A DNA stretch of 64,000 nucleotides from Candidatus Altimarinota bacterium (lineage in GTDB: Bacteria; Patescibacteriota; Gracilibacteria; UBA4473), in the NCBI GenBank assembly GCA_023143095.1, contig JAGLIF010000006.1:62001-126000 (forward strand), given 5' to 3'. Positions 7,701 through 17,823 of the stretch are shown here, piece after piece. Position numbers and translations under genes: made by a program. The notes beneath the pieces are model-generated. The model saw nothing but the letters and a program-made list of their open reading frames with translations. It was not told the origin of the DNA and made no database searches. How positions within the stretch are numbered: position 1 is the stretch's first letter; every line of letters begins with the position of its first letter.

Positions 7701-9074
7701 ATGGCAAAAAAATCAGAAAACTTTTTATGCACCGACTGTGGTGATACTTTCTCGAAATGGTTAGGAAAATGTCCTAGCTGTAATTCTTTCAACACTATTA
7801 AAGAATTTAGATCTCCTAAGATTTCAACAGAAAAATCTTTCTCAGGAAAAGATTTAAGACAAGAACCATCTTCTCATTCAAACATTATTTCTCCTCTTCA
7901 AGAAAGACTTTCAACACAAATATCAGAAGTTGATCGTGTTCTTGGAGGAGGTTTTTTTCCGGGAAGTTTTGTGCTTTTTGGAGGAAATCCCGGTATTGGA
8001 AAATCCACTCTGGCCCTACAAATTTTCTTAAATTTTCTGAAACAATCCGAGCTTCTTTCTTTTTATTTTTCCGGCGAAGAAAGCTTCGACCAAATCTTTT
8101 CTCGTGCTTCGCGTCTTTCACCAGGAATTAAAACCAGTGAAACTCGAAACCAAGTTTTTGCGACCAATTCTCTCGAAAACATTGTCGAAACAATCGAGAA
8201 AAATAATCCAACTTTTGTCGTCATTGATTCTATTCAGATGATTGGACTAGAATCTTCTAGTTTTGGTTCAATTACCCAAACAAAAGAAAATGCGGAAGTA
8301 TTGCAAAAACTCGCAAAAGCCTCTAATACAATCATTCTTATAATAGGACATGTTACAAAAAACGATGAATTAGCTGGTCCTCGTATTTTGGAACACTTGG
8401 TTGATGCCGTGCTCTATTTAGAAGGCGAAAACAATTCTGAAATCCGATTGTTGCGTTCTCCAAAAAACCGATTTGGTTCTACATTGGAAGTCGGCGTTTT
8501 TGATATGCAAGATCAAGGTCTTCAAGAATTAAAAAATCCTTCTGAATTTTTTCTATCTGAACGAAGCCAAGATTCATTTGGAAATGCCATTTGCCCAATC
8601 CGAGAAGGTGCCAGAAATTTTTTGCTTGAGATTCAAGCATTGACCGTCAAAACAAATTTTACCGCCCCAAGACGAACCTCTGCAGGATTACCTCTTTCTA
8701 AATTTCATTTACTACTCGCTGTTATTTCAAAATTCACACCCTTTAAATGTGAGACATTTGATGCTTATCTCAATGTTGTTGGTGGATTCAAGATAATCGA
8801 TCCTGCTGCAGATGCCGCAATTTGCGCTGCAATCTTGAGTTCTCGTGCTGAAAAAGAAATTTCTCCTGAAATTGTTGTTTTTGGTGAAGTTGGATTATCT
8901 GGCGAAATTCGCCGAGTCGCACACATGGAAAACCGAATAAAAGAATCTCAACGATTAGGATTTAAAAAAATACTTTGTCCTCGGCTTTCTCCTAAAACAA
9001 AACGCCCAAAGGATATTAAAATCGTCGAAATAAAAAATGTTTTAGAACTCATGAAGATGCTTCTTGAAGATTAA
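7701..9074 (+). CDS. radA: DNA repair protein RadA
   Basis: The 457-residue protein is a RecA-like branch-migration ATPase. An N-terminal zinc motif (CTDCG...CPSC) is followed by Walker A GGNPGIGKST, Walker B FVVIDSIQMI, the RadA signature KNRFGS, and a C-terminal Lon-like domain (DAAICAAILSSR). I start it at MAKKSENF; the frame is open 9 codons upstream, overlapping the previous gene, but that extension is hydrophobic and atypical. TATAAT at 7691-7696 sits just before the ATG. It works in recombination with RecA and probably with incoming DNA (comEC and dprA are in the window). Confidence 0.93.
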   Translation: MAKKSENFLCTDCGDTFSKWLGKCPSCNSFNTIKEFRSPKISTEKSFSGKDLRQEPSSHSNIISPLQERLSTQISEVDRVLGGGFFPGSFVLFGGNPGIGKSTLALQIFLNFLKQSELLSFYFSGEESFDQIFSRASRLSPGIKTSETRNQVFATNSLENIVETIEKNNPTFVVIDSIQMIGLESSSFGSITQTKENAEVLQKLAKASNTIILIIGHVTKNDELAGPRILEHLVDAVLYLEGENNSEIRLLRSPKNRFGSTLEVGVFDMQDQGLQELKNPSEFFLSERSQDSFGNAICPIREGARNFLLEIQALTVKTNFTAPRRTSAGLPLSKFHLLLAVISKFTPFKCETFDAYLNVVGGFKIIDPAADAAICAAILSSRAEKEISPEIVVFGEVGLSGEIRRVAHMENRIKESQRLGFKKILCPRLSPKTKRPKDIKIVEIKNVLELMKMLLED

Positions 9075-9105
9075 AAAAAACTGATAAATAAACTAATATA
9101 CTCCT

Positions 9106-10323
9106 GTGAACTTTTTTGCTAAAAATCTATCAAAAATTAATTTCAATATTCTTAAAAAAGAAGTTATTTTTTGGAGCGGAACGGGTATTTTTTTATTTAG
9201 TGTCGGAAAATATCTTGACCTCTATATGTTTCCACTTATTGAAACATACCTACGAAACCACCTTTTGGATAAAATCGCTGTTTTCACTACCGAAATTCTT
9301 ATTTATATCGTTCTCTTTTTTTTTGCTGTTGCAACAATTTATCGCGTTTGGAGAAATCCAAGCCATAAATCAAAACTTGTTCCAGCTTTTTTTGCTTTCC
9401 TGACCACTGGTATTTTTACCTATATTCTAAAGGGCTTTTTTCATATTGAACGCCCTTTTCACACCGAACATTTAGAAATAATCGGAAAATTAAATCCATT
9501 ATTAGAAATTTCTTCCTACAGTTTTCCCTCTGCTCATACCGCCATTTCTTTTTCTCTTTTAATCCCTTTTTGGAGGTTTTCTAAACTTCTCGGAGCTTTT
9601 TGGGCAATCTTTGCACTCTTTATCGGATTCGCTCGAATTTATGAAAATGTACACTTTCCATCTGATGTGGGTGGAGGTATTTTTCTAGGTGGCGTTATCG
9701 GTTCTTTTTTCTCACACCCAGAAATCCGCAAACTAATAAAACTTTTATGGAAAGATCTAGAATTTCGACGACAATCTTTTCATTTTTGCACAGGATTTCT
9801 TTGTGTCTTCGCTCATTGGGCTGGATTTTTTCGTTTGCGAGAACTCGCCGTACTTTTAATCTTAGGTCTCATTATTTCCTTTTTTTCTCAAAAAAGAATA
9901 ATTCCTGTTGTTTCAAATATTTTAAAAAAATTCGATCGACCTCGAGATAAAGATTTTCCTGGTCGCGGAGCTTTTTACTTTTTCTTATCTGTATTTATCT
10001 GTCTTCTTATTTTTCCTATAAAAATAGCTTACTCAGCTATTCTCATATTATCAGTTGGAGACTCCTTAAATCATCTCTTTACAAACGGATTTCAACGAAT
10101 TCATGTTCCTTGGAATCGACGAAAAAACCTTTGGGGTGTCTTACTTGGTATTGCCTTTGGGACATTTGCTTCTCAGTTTTTTGTTCCCCTCATTCCAGCT
10201 TTTGTTGCCAGTACTATTTCAATATTTGCCGAAACTTTTCGCCTCCGAATCGGATCATTTTACATCGATGACAACCTTTTTGTACCAATTCTTGCTGGAA
10301 TTATTTTAATCGTTTTAGTCTAA
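9106..10323 (+). CDS. PAP2 phosphatase - polyprenol/phytol kinase-like fusion membrane protein
   Basis: The start is GTG, just after TAATATACT. Residues about 20-205 form a PAP2 lipid phosphatase with all three motifs: KGFFHIERP (K-x6-RP), PSAHT (PSGH-type) and ARIYENVHFPSD (R-x5-H-x3-D). Residues about 206-405 match the dolichol/phytol/diacylglycerol CTP-kinase family (SEC59/VTE5/DGK1): FRRQSFHFCTG, RPRDKDFPGRGAFYF, SVGDSLNHLFTNGF and the closing AETF...IDDNLFVPI. Both halves are polytopic. The opposed activities, dephosphorylation and phosphorylation of a lipid alcohol, suggest a polyprenyl-phosphate salvage enzyme. That role is inference; the domain calls rest on visible motifs. Confidence 0.8.
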   Translation: MNFFAKNLSKINFNILKKEVIFWSGTGIFLFSVGKYLDLYMFPLIETYLRNHLLDKIAVFTTEILIYIVLFFFAVATIYRVWRNPSHKSKLVPAFFAFLTTGIFTYILKGFFHIERPFHTEHLEIIGKLNPLLEISSYSFPSAHTAISFSLLIPFWRFSKLLGAFWAIFALFIGFARIYENVHFPSDVGGGIFLGGVIGSFFSHPEIRKLIKLLWKDLEFRRQSFHFCTGFLCVFAHWAGFFRLRELAVLLILGLIISFFSQKRIIPVVSNILKKFDRPRDKDFPGRGAFYFFLSVFICLLIFPIKIAYSAILILSVGDSLNHLFTNGFQRIHVPWNRRKNLWGVLLGIAFGTFASQFFVPLIPAFVASTISIFAETFRLRIGSFYIDDNLFVPILAGIILIVLV

Positions 10324-10325
10324 TT

Positions 10326-13199
10326 TTAGTCCTGAAACAATAACTTCAAAAAGTATCCTGTATATGATTTTTCCACTTCACAAAGTGCTTCTGGTGTCCC
10401 TGTTCCCACTATTTCTCCCCCAAAGTTTCCTCCATCTGGACCGATATCTATCAAATAATCACAACTTTTAATTACATCTAGATTATGTTCTATAACAATA
10501 ACTGAATTCCCTTTATCCACCAATGTTTGCAAAACCCCCAACAATTTTTTCACATCTGAAAAATGAAGTCCTGTTGTAGGCTCATCCAAAATATAAATTG
10601 TTTTTCCAGTTGATTTTTTCATAAGCTCCGTAGCCAATTTCACTCTTTGCGCTTCCCCACCAGAAAGAGTTACCGCACTTTGTCCAAGCTGAATATATCC
10701 AAGTCCCACTTCCACAATGGCGTCTAATTTATGCTTAATATTAGGAAAGTTTTCAAAAAAATTCGCTGCTTCTTCAATCGTCATCGCCAATACTTCTGCA
10801 ATGGACTTCCCCCTATAAGTTACCTCAAGAGTCTCCTCATTATATCGTTTTCCCTTACACTCTTCACATGGCACAAAAACATCCGGCAAAAAGTGCATTT
10901 CTATTTTTTTGATTCCATCACCAGAACAAGCTTCACATCGTCCTCCTTTTACATTAAAAGAAAATTTTCCTGCATTATAACCTCGAAGTCGTGCTTCAGG
11001 AGTACTTGCAAAAACATCTCGAATGTCTGTAAAAACACCAGTATAAGTTGCCGGATTAGAACGAGGTGTTCGTCCAATTGCAGATTGATCAATAGAAATA
11101 AGTTTATCTAATTTATCTATCCCTGAGATGCTCTCATGTTCCCCTGACGGCTTTTTAGCATGATTAAGCTCTCGAGCTAGCGTTGGTACTAAAATACGGT
11201 TAATAAGTGATGATTTACCACTTCCTGAAACCCCCGTAACCCCAACCAAACACCCCAATGGAATCTTCGCATCCATGTTTTTCAAATTGTTTTCTCGCGC
11301 CCCCTTTATTTCTAAAAACCCTACCGATTTCCGACGAATTTTAGGAATACGAATCGTTTTCCTTCCATATAAAAAATCAGCCGTCTCTGAGTCACATTTC
11401 TCCATAGCTGCAAAATCACCAGAAAAAATTAATTCTCCTCCATGTTTACCTGCCTTCGGTCCAATCTCTATAAGATGATCCGCTGAACGCATAGTATCTT
11501 CATCGTGTTCCACAACAAGCACTGTATTCCCTATGTCTCGCAATCTCTTAAGCGTCTTGATCAATCGATCATTATCTTTTTGATGTAAACCAATCGATGG
11601 CTCGTCCAAAACATAAAGCACCCCTTGTAATTGCGAACCAATTTGCGTTGCTAGTCTAATTCTCTGTGCTTCTCCTCCTGAAAGAGTGTTCGCTGTTCGA
11701 GAAAGAGTTAAATAAGAAAGTCCCACATTTTCCAAAAAATTTAATCGATCAGCCACTTCTTTTTGAATAGGCTTAATAATTTCCTTATTTTCACTAGTCA
11801 TCTCTATACTCAATACCCAATTTCGAATCTCGGGAATTGACATCTGACAAATATCAAAAATAGATTCTTTCCCTACAAAAACATTGCGTCCATAAATATT
11901 TAGCCTCGCCCCTCCACATTCTTTGCAGGTTGATTCTGTCATAAATTCTTCTAATTTTTTTCGTACCCAATCAGAATCCGACTCGTTATATCTTTTTTCC
12001 GTTTGTTTTACGACACCCTCAAATTTTGTTACCGTAGATTTCCCAGCAAAGGCTCCTTTCAAAAAAACTTCAAAAGTCTCCTCTCCAAAACCATAAAAAA
12101 CTTTATCTAAAATTTCTGGCTTTATTTTTCCAATAGGTTGATCAATGGAAAATCTATGTACATTTCCAACTGCCTCTAAAACCGAAAAATACCAATTTTG
12201 AGAATTTGTTCCCATTGTCGCCCAAGACAAAATACCTCCTTCTCGAATCGATAATTTTTTATTGAGTGCAATTTTTTGATTAAGTTCCAATCGATATCCC
12301 AATCCATGACATTTCTTGCAAGCACCATGAGGCGAATTGAATGAAAAAAGCCTCGGCTCAATCGGAGGAAAAGAAAAACCCGACTCTGGATCAGCCAAAT
12401 TCTCAGAAAAAAGATGATCACTTTGATCACTTATACGATACACAATCATAATTCCTTCACCAAAACGCAATGCTGTATCGATTGAATCTAATACCCTAAG
12501 TCGATCATCATTTTTTTCTTCTATTTCACTCCCATCAGAGAGTTTTTTTACCTTTTTAGAATAATCAACCTTACTCAAACGATCTACAATAATCTCAATA
12601 TTATGTTTTTTATTTGGATCTAACTCAATATCTTCGTTAATCGTTTTAACGATACCATCCACTCTCATTCTAACAAAACCTGCTTTTTGTATTTTTTCAA
12701 AAACATCCAAATGTTCCCCTTTTTTTCCTCGAATAACTGGAGAAAGAATCATATACTTTTCATCCTCCTTCCATTTATTTAAAAGATCTATCATCTGTGC
12801 TGTGGTCTGTTTTTGAAGAGGTCTTCCTGTTTTTGGATTTTTAGGAATTCCTGTTTTTGCAAAAAGAAGTCGTAAATAATCATAAATTTCCGTTACTGTT
12901 CCCACAGTTGATCGTGGATTTCTTGGCGCAGTCTTTTGATCAATAGAAATCGCAGGAGAAAGACCTTCAATAGAATCTATCTCTGGTTTTTCCTGTAACT
13001 GTAAAAATTGCCGTGCATATGTCGAAAGACTTTCAACATATCGTCGTTGTCCTTCAGCATAAATCGTATCAAAAGCCAAGCTAGATTTTCCAGAACCTGA
13101 AACACCTGTTACCACTATCAGTTTTTCGCGAGGGATTTCTACATCAATATTTTTAAGGTTATGCATCCTAGCCCCACGAACAATAATCTTTTTAGTCAT
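10326..13199 (-). CDS. uvrA: Excinuclease ABC subunit A
   Basis: The damage-recognition ATPase of nucleotide excision repair, 957 residues. Two ABC modules are visible, each with Walker [11 protein letters not shown], signatures [12 protein letters not shown] and [12 protein letters not shown], and Walker [11 protein letters not shown] and [10 protein letters not shown]. Zinc-finger cysteines appear as [19 protein letters not shown] and CEACSGDG...CEECKGKRY. It is convergent with the preceding gene (2-bp gap) and divergent from the small gene at 13278. No uvrB or uvrC is in the window. Confidence 0.97.
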   Translation of the reverse strand: MTKKIIVRGARMHNLKNIDVEIPREKLIVVTGVSGSGKSSLAFDTIYAEGQRRYVESLSTYARQFLQLQEKPEIDSIEGLSPAISIDQKTAPRNPRSTVGTVTEIYDYLRLLFAKTGIPKNPKTGRPLQKQTTAQMIDLLNKWKEDEKYMILSPVIRGKKGEHLDVFEKIQKAGFVRMRVDGIVKTINEDIELDPNKKHNIEIIVDRLSKVDYSKKVKKLSDGSEIEEKNDDRLRVLDSIDTALRFGEGIMIVYRISDQSDHLFSENLADPESGFSFPPIEPRLFSFNSPHGACKKCHGLGYRLELNQKIALNKKLSIREGGILSWATMGTNSQNWYFSVLEAVGNVHRFSIDQPIGKIKPEILDKVFYGFGEETFEVFLKGAFAGKSTVTKFEGVVKQTEKRYNESDSDWVRKKLEEFMTESTCKECGGARLNIYGRNVFVGKESIFDICQMSIPEIRNWVLSIEMTSENKEIIKPIQKEVADRLNFLENVGLSYLTLSRTANTLSGGEAQRIRLATQIGSQLQGVLYVLDEPSIGLHQKDNDRLIKTLKRLRDIGNTVLVVEHDEDTMRSADHLIEIGPKAGKHGGELIFSGDFAAMEKCDSETADFLYGRKTIRIPKIRRKSVGFLEIKGARENNLKNMDAKIPLGCLVGVTGVSGSGKSSLINRILVPTLARELNHAKKPSGEHESISGIDKLDKLISIDQSAIGRTPRSNPATYTGVFTDIRDVFASTPEARLRGYNAGKFSFNVKGGRCEACSGDGIKKIEMHFLPDVFVPCEECKGKRYNEETLEVTYRGKSIAEVLAMTIEEAANFFENFPNIKHKLDAIVEVGLGYIQLGQSAVTLSGGEAQRVKLATELMKKSTGKTIYILDEPTTGLHFSDVKKLLGVLQTLVDKGNSVIVIEHNLDVIKSCDYLIDIGPDGGNFGGEIVGTGTPEALCEVEKSYTGYFLKLLFQD

Positions 13200-13242
13200 G
13201 TTTAGTTTTTTTCATCAGAACCTATATTGTGTAATGGTTCCC

Positions 13243-13271
13243 TTGCCTTTTGTCAATAATTTTGATACAAT
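13243..13271 (+). promoter_or_regulatory. Promoter TTGCCT-17-TACAAT
   Basis: The -35 is at 13243-13248 and the -10 at 13266-13271, separated by 17 bp. The ATG of the next gene is 6 nt past the -10 box, so a leaderless transcript is expected. Confidence 0.55.
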
Positions 13272-13277
13272 GGGGGG

Positions 13278-13727
13278 ATGAACATGAAAAAAACAAAAGT
13301 AAGTACAACAATCAAACAACAGCCAACTGCCTCTGAACATACACTTCATCACGCTGAGAAAATACCTGTACTTAATGAGATAAAAAAAAGCACTGCAAAA
13401 GAACTTCGCTCTCTTTATAAAAATATAAAAAAGCGTCCCAATCACTCAACCTCTAAAAAAGAAATGGTTACGCCTTCTTTCGATAAAATTCTTCCAATTA
13501 CTAAAAAATCAAACTTCGAAAAAAATAACATAACGAATACATTCGTTGAAACAACCAATTCTATCAAACCATCTTCTCCACCAAAAAAAAGAATCCCAAA
13601 TTATTCCGAATATCAAATAGCACTCACAAAAATAGCAAAATCACAACCACCTTCTCTAGAACAACTAGAAAAAGAGACAAAAATACGAGGTTTTGGTCCT
13701 GAATATTCACCCATACTATTTGCTTAA
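13278..13727 (+). CDS. Small lysine-rich hypothetical protein
   Basis: 149 residues, rich in Lys, Ser, Thr and Pro, with no membrane segment and no recognised domain. The N-terminal 90 residues look disordered and basic; the last 45 (from [14 protein letters not shown] to [12 protein letters not shown]) look more ordered. It has its own promoter and ends 1 bp from the convergent glycosyltransferase. The function is unknown; nucleic-acid binding would fit the charge but nothing proves it. Confidence 0.65.
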   Translation: MNMKKTKVSTTIKQQPTASEHTLHHAEKIPVLNEIKKSTAKELRSLYKNIKKRPNHSTSKKEMVTPSFDKILPITKKSNFEKNNITNTFVETTNSIKPSSPPKKRIPNYSEYQIALTKIAKSQPPSLEQLEKETKIRGFGPEYSPILFA

Positions 13728-13728
13728 T

Positions 13729-14913
13729 TTACTCCGACAAAATCGCTAAAAGTCGCTTTTTTGTTTCAGATAACGGATAATTTTTTTCAACAAATTCTCG
13801 ACCGTAACTACAAACTTGATGAACACTTTCCGGATTTTTAACAAAAAATTCTAATTTTTCTGCTAATTCAATAGCATTGCAACTTTTTACTAAAAATGGA
13901 TTTTGCTCTAAATAAATATCTTTTTGTCCTAAAAATTGATAAAAGTTTTTTAAAATTTCTCGAGGTCCTGTCTCATCAAAACTCAAAACCAATTTACCCA
14001 AAGCCAGTGCCTCAATAACGATTCGCCCAAAGGTTTCAGGCTCTGTCGGCAACACCAAAAGCACATCGTATTTTTGTATTTCTATAAAAGGATTTTTCAC
14101 TTCCGACATAAAATTAACATTTTCTAGCCGATGCTCTTGAGTAAAATTCTTCAACTGTTGTTCATATTCAACTGTCCTTTTATCCTTTAGTACGGAGCTT
14201 CCCACAACCGAAAATTTTACTTGTGAATTTTTGTTTAAAAATATTCGTGCTACTCTCAGTGCAAACATCTGCCCTTTTTGTGGATCTAGTCTCCCCAAAA
14301 TCAATACTTTCTTTATTTTTTCTGGAACACATGCCGCTAAAACAGTTTCAAAATTTATCCCATTTTCAACAATCCGAATTTTACGAAAATTTTTTTTTGA
14401 TATGTTTTCTCGTAAAAAATTCCTCGTCGGAAGCGCATTCGCAACAAGAACATCAGCCCTATTACAAACCCATTGTAATAGAAATTTTGGTCGCAAAGTA
14501 AAATCATGAAAAAAACAAATCCATCGCCCTTTTGTTCGAAAAACCATCTTTGATAAAAACATCACCAAATGCGTTCTTGGCGTATTGGAAAAAAATTGAA
14601 TCACTTGTTCTTGCTTTACTAATACATTTAATCTTTTTGCTGCCGCAAACAATTCAAATATTTTTAAGAACTTAATAAAAATATTCCCTCGCACTTGCGG
14701 AAACTTAAAATCCAAAATTTTCACTAACGACTCATTTGTTTCTTCATCCAATAAAAACTTTTTGTAAATCGGACTTTTCGCTCCTACCAAAATTGGAAAA
14801 ATCTTTCTTATTTCAGAATCGTTTAAGCTTTGTAAAAAATCAATTAAAAACCGTTCTCCTCCACCCAAAAATTCCCCTTGATCAAGAAAAAATGTTTTCC
14901 GTTTTAGTTTCAT
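13729..14913 (-). CDS. GT4-type glycosyltransferase
   Basis: 394 residues with a GT-B fold. The N-terminal acceptor half begins FFLDQGEFLGGGERFLIDFL. The donor half carries LGRLDPQKGQ, VVGSSVLKD and the GT4 C-terminal motif PTEPETFGRIVIEALALG...GPREIL (E-x7-E type). The nucleotide sugar and acceptor are unknown. Polysaccharide or glycolipid assembly at the cytoplasmic membrane face is likely. It is not an EarP arginine rhamnosyltransferase, which has a different N-terminus and motif set. Confidence 0.85.
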   Translation of the reverse strand: MKLKRKTFFLDQGEFLGGGERFLIDFLQSLNDSEIRKIFPILVGAKSPIYKKFLLDEETNESLVKILDFKFPQVRGNIFIKFLKIFELFAAAKRLNVLVKQEQVIQFFSNTPRTHLVMFLSKMVFRTKGRWICFFHDFTLRPKFLLQWVCNRADVLVANALPTRNFLRENISKKNFRKIRIVENGINFETVLAACVPEKIKKVLILGRLDPQKGQMFALRVARIFLNKNSQVKFSVVGSSVLKDKRTVEYEQQLKNFTQEHRLENVNFMSEVKNPFIEIQKYDVLLVLPTEPETFGRIVIEALALGKLVLSFDETGPREILKNFYQFLGQKDIYLEQNPFLVKSCNAIELAEKLEFFVKNPESVHQVCSYGREFVEKNYPLSETKKRLLAILSE

Positions 14914-14974
14914 TAAGTGATTAAAATTAGAAACGCTTAAAACAAAAGTATTCTCAAGTTTTTATGTAAAAAAA

Positions 14975-16471
14975 TCAACTATCCTCTTCGTTTTTTTCCA
15001 AAAATTTTTCCTGAAATTTCCGAGAAAAACTTCCCCATAAAAAGAAAAAACAAATAATCGTTCCTGAAAACAACACCATATTCTTTGGTATGACCAATAC
15101 CCTAAATTGACCAAAGTATTGTGCAACTAAAAGTAATATCTCCAAACTAACATAAGCTGGAATGGCAAATAATTGAGCAACCACTTCAGACAAAAACACA
15201 CTCACTCCGGCTAAAAAAGAAAAAAGCATGACCAAAGGAATAAGCGGTTCTGTTAATATATTCGCCATAAATCCCACCACTGGAAATTGCCCAAAATAAA
15301 ATCCTAAAATCGGAAAAACCGAAACTTGTGCAGAAATAATAACTGAAAGAATTGTTCTAATTTCCATTCTTTGAGGAAGAAATATTAAAAGCTTTTGTAA
15401 CATAGGAACTCCTAAAATAATTCCCATCGTTGCCGCAAAGCTAAGAAAAAAACCAATATCAGATTGAATCATGATAGGTGAAAAAAGAGCCAAAATCGCA
15501 GCTGTTAAAAAAATAAAATTTCGACTATCTGAAAATCGTCCCATTAAAATAGCTACACTCAAAATACTCCCAAAAAGTGCAGCTCTCAAAATAGAAGGTT
15601 CAAACCCCACCATAAAAACAAAAAATAAAAGCAAAAAAATTGATCCAAAAAAAACAAAAAATCTTCCTGCATTTCGTAATAAGATAGAGACAAAAATCAA
15701 TAGAATCGTCACATTAAACCCTGAAACCACCAGCAAGTGTTGTAACCCTGAGTTTTTAAAATCTTGTTCTATCTTTTTTGGAAGTTTCTTTTTTTCTCCC
15801 AAAAGAACCCCTTCCGATATCTGTGAATGAGGAAGTGGTAAAACTTTTTGTAAGTTTTGAGAAAAAATGTCTCTTAGTTTTTTAGCTTGAAGAACAAAAA
15901 AATTACCTCCTGTTCCTTTTTCTAAAATTTGCAAATTTTGTGGTTGCCGAACCAAGAAAAAAATACCAAATTTCAATAAAAATGCTTGATAATCAAAAGA
16001 GCTAAAACTTCTTGGCAATTCCAACTTACCAATTAAAAAAATTTTATCTCCATAGTTAATCGTCTCTTTCTTAGAAACGATTAACAATATTTTCCCTAAT
16101 GATGCCCCTTCTATTTTTTGTGTTTTCCCTTTTATTTTTCGTACTTGTAATCGCACCGTCATATCTTTCCTCCTAATCTCTGGAAAATTCACCACCTCTC
16201 CCTCTATCTCTACTATTTCATTAGAAAAAACTATCAAAAAATCCGACTGTTTTAGTCTTAATGTATAAAATTGTCCCCAAAAAATTCCGAGCAACACAAA
16301 GGATAAGATTAAAAACCAAAATTGCTTAAAAAAAATGGCAAACCAAAAAAATAGTCCGCCAAAAAACAAAAAAACACCCATAAAAAAAGGCGCCCTTCCA
16401 CAAAAAATACCTAAAAAGATAGCAAGCAGTGCAAACCGTAATTTTTCTGACTTTCGAAGATTTTTAAACAT
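14975..16471 (-). CDS. comEC: ComEC/Rec2 competence channel, without metallo-beta-lactamase domain
   Basis: About 498 residues starting at MFKNLRKSEKL (the Met 7 codons upstream is less likely). An N-terminal membrane hairpin and DUF4131-like beta region (VEIEGEVVNFPEIRRKDM) are followed by the competence domain with the signature GLQHLLVVSGFNVT and about eight further hydrophobic helices. The family moves single-stranded DNA across the inner membrane during transformation. The C-terminal nuclease-like lactamase domain of longer ComECs is absent; the protein ends after the last helix with a charged tail. Confidence 0.9.
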   Translation of the reverse strand: MFKNLRKSEKLRFALLAIFLGIFCGRAPFFMGVFLFFGGLFFWFAIFFKQFWFLILSFVLLGIFWGQFYTLRLKQSDFLIVFSNEIVEIEGEVVNFPEIRRKDMTVRLQVRKIKGKTQKIEGASLGKILLIVSKKETINYGDKIFLIGKLELPRSFSSFDYQAFLLKFGIFFLVRQPQNLQILEKGTGGNFFVLQAKKLRDIFSQNLQKVLPLPHSQISEGVLLGEKKKLPKKIEQDFKNSGLQHLLVVSGFNVTILLIFVSILLRNAGRFFVFFGSIFLLLFFVFMVGFEPSILRAALFGSILSVAILMGRFSDSRNFIFLTAAILALFSPIMIQSDIGFFLSFAATMGIILGVPMLQKLLIFLPQRMEIRTILSVIISAQVSVFPILGFYFGQFPVVGFMANILTEPLIPLVMLFSFLAGVSVFLSEVVAQLFAIPAYVSLEILLLVAQYFGQFRVLVIPKNMVLFSGTIICFFFLWGSFSRKFQEKFLEKNEEDS

Positions 16472-16622
16472 AAAATTCAATGAGAAACACAATAAATAAA
16501 CTTATATAAAAAAATTTAGATTATTTCACTATTTATTTTTTTATCAGAGTTTTATATCTTTTCCCTGTATAGATTCTCTTTTAAAAAACACAGCAAGGCT
16601 TCTTCATCAACCCTTCATAAAA

Positions 16623-16711
16623 GTTTCCTTAAGGAAACACTGAAAAACTCAGAAAATAATAAAAAAACAATTCGCCAAAAATTCGTCTTTTAGAATCTTT
16701 TTCCTTAAAAA
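16623..16711 (+). repeat. Dispersed intergenic palindromic repeat, copy 2
   Basis: This is the second copy of the element at 4278-4377. It opens with the palindrome GTTTCCTTAAGGAAAC (16623-16638), followed by ACTGAAAAACTCAGAAAATAAT, CAATTCGCCAAAAATTCGTC and TTTTTCCTTAAAAAT. Its end overlaps the stop codon of the M23 peptidase gene (16705-16707), so it forms that gene's 3' region. The remaining sequence 16493-16622 shows nothing I recognise. Confidence 0.7.
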
Positions 16712-17730
16712 TAATTTCCAGGATTAACCTTTCTTCCTCGAATACGAACTTCAAAATGCAGATGTATTCCCGTAATTCCTCGAACATTTCCTGTGTTTCC
16801 CATGAGTGCCACCAGCTGACCCTTCCGAACTTTTTCACCAACCGTTACTTTAATTCTATTATTATGTGCATACAGCGTTTCTACTCCATTTCCATGATCA
16901 ATAATGATATATTTTCCATAACCCCAGTTCCAACCCAACGAAGCCTTTTTAACTTCTCCATCTGCCGAAGCATAAATTGGTGTATTAAGTCTGTTCGCAA
17001 TATCAATTGCATAATGCTGCCGATGATATCCTTGTGTTAAAATTCCTTGTGTTGGCCGTCTTAATCGAAATCCAATAGACTCAATACTCGTTCGTTCTTT
17101 CCCAAGACTGTCCATTGTTGCTGTCTGTTTTTTCACAAAAATTCGCTTTGCCTCTGGCAAAAAAATTATTTGATCTACCTTGATGATATTATTTTTTATT
17201 CGATTGTAAGCGTTAATTTTAAGAAGCTCTATATCATGAATTTTTGCAATTTCCCCCAAAGTTTCTCCCTTCTTTACAGTATAATAAACCCCATCGGTTG
17301 GTGGAATTTTCAACTTTTGTCCTACTTGTAATGTTTGTTTGATCGTTAAATTGTTTGCCCATAATATCGTCGAAACCTTAAGTCCAAATTTATGCGCAAT
17401 CTTTGAAGCATTGTCTCCCGATTTAATGATGTATGAAATTACTGTATCTCGTTTTTTAGGAATTATTTTTTTAACCAAATTTCCATCTTTATCCTCTATC
17501 AGAACTTCTCGAAGCCCAGCCGTCTTTACACCTACAGCATTTTCCAAAAATCCTGGTACCCGTATTTCAAAATAAGTAGTCTTTTCTTCCAAAAAAACTT
17601 CTCCAAAAGTTTCTCCACGCAAAAAATAAGGCGGACGAAATCCCATAACAAAAAATACCATAAAAGCTAAGCTTATGGACTGAAGCCCAAAAGGAGAGTG
17701 TAAAATCCGGCGCATTAATACTTTCGGCAT
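16705..17730 (-). CDS. LysM-M23 peptidoglycan endopeptidase
   Basis: 341 residues. A hydrophobic N-terminal signal or anchor (LAFMVFFVMGF, about residues 22-32) leads to two LysM modules at about 103-195 (YIIKSGDNASKIAHKFGL and YTVKKGETLGEIAKIHDI). A C-terminal M23 lysostaphin-type domain carries zinc ligands in QHYAIDIA (H-x3-D) and IHLHFEVRI (HxH). It should cleave peptidoglycan cross-bridges during growth or division. The ftsE-like gene (51921) is far away, so a functional link cannot be claimed. Confidence 0.93.
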   Translation of the reverse strand: MPKVLMRRILHSPFGLQSISLAFMVFFVMGFRPPYFLRGETFGEVFLEEKTTYFEIRVPGFLENAVGVKTAGLREVLIEDKDGNLVKKIIPKKRDTVISYIIKSGDNASKIAHKFGLKVSTILWANNLTIKQTLQVGQKLKIPPTDGVYYTVKKGETLGEIAKIHDIELLKINAYNRIKNNIIKVDQIIFLPEAKRIFVKKQTATMDSLGKERTSIESIGFRLRRPTQGILTQGYHRQHYAIDIANRLNTPIYASADGEVKKASLGWNWGYGKYIIIDHGNGVETLYAHNNRIKVTVGEKVRKGQLVALMGNTGNVRGITGIHLHFEVRIRGRKVNPGNYF

Positions 17731-17823
17731 ATTGCTTTAAAATATATTAGAAAGAACAAAATCGTCAATCTTAGATTCACAACTTTAACATCTATACAAA
17801 TAAATAATTTATTGTGCTATGGT

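Noticed and set aside
13729-14913. EarP, the EF-P arginine rhamnosyltransferase
   Set aside because: The protein has classic GT4 motifs (GGGER start, E-x7-E end) rather than the EarP signature, and is unlinked to efp.
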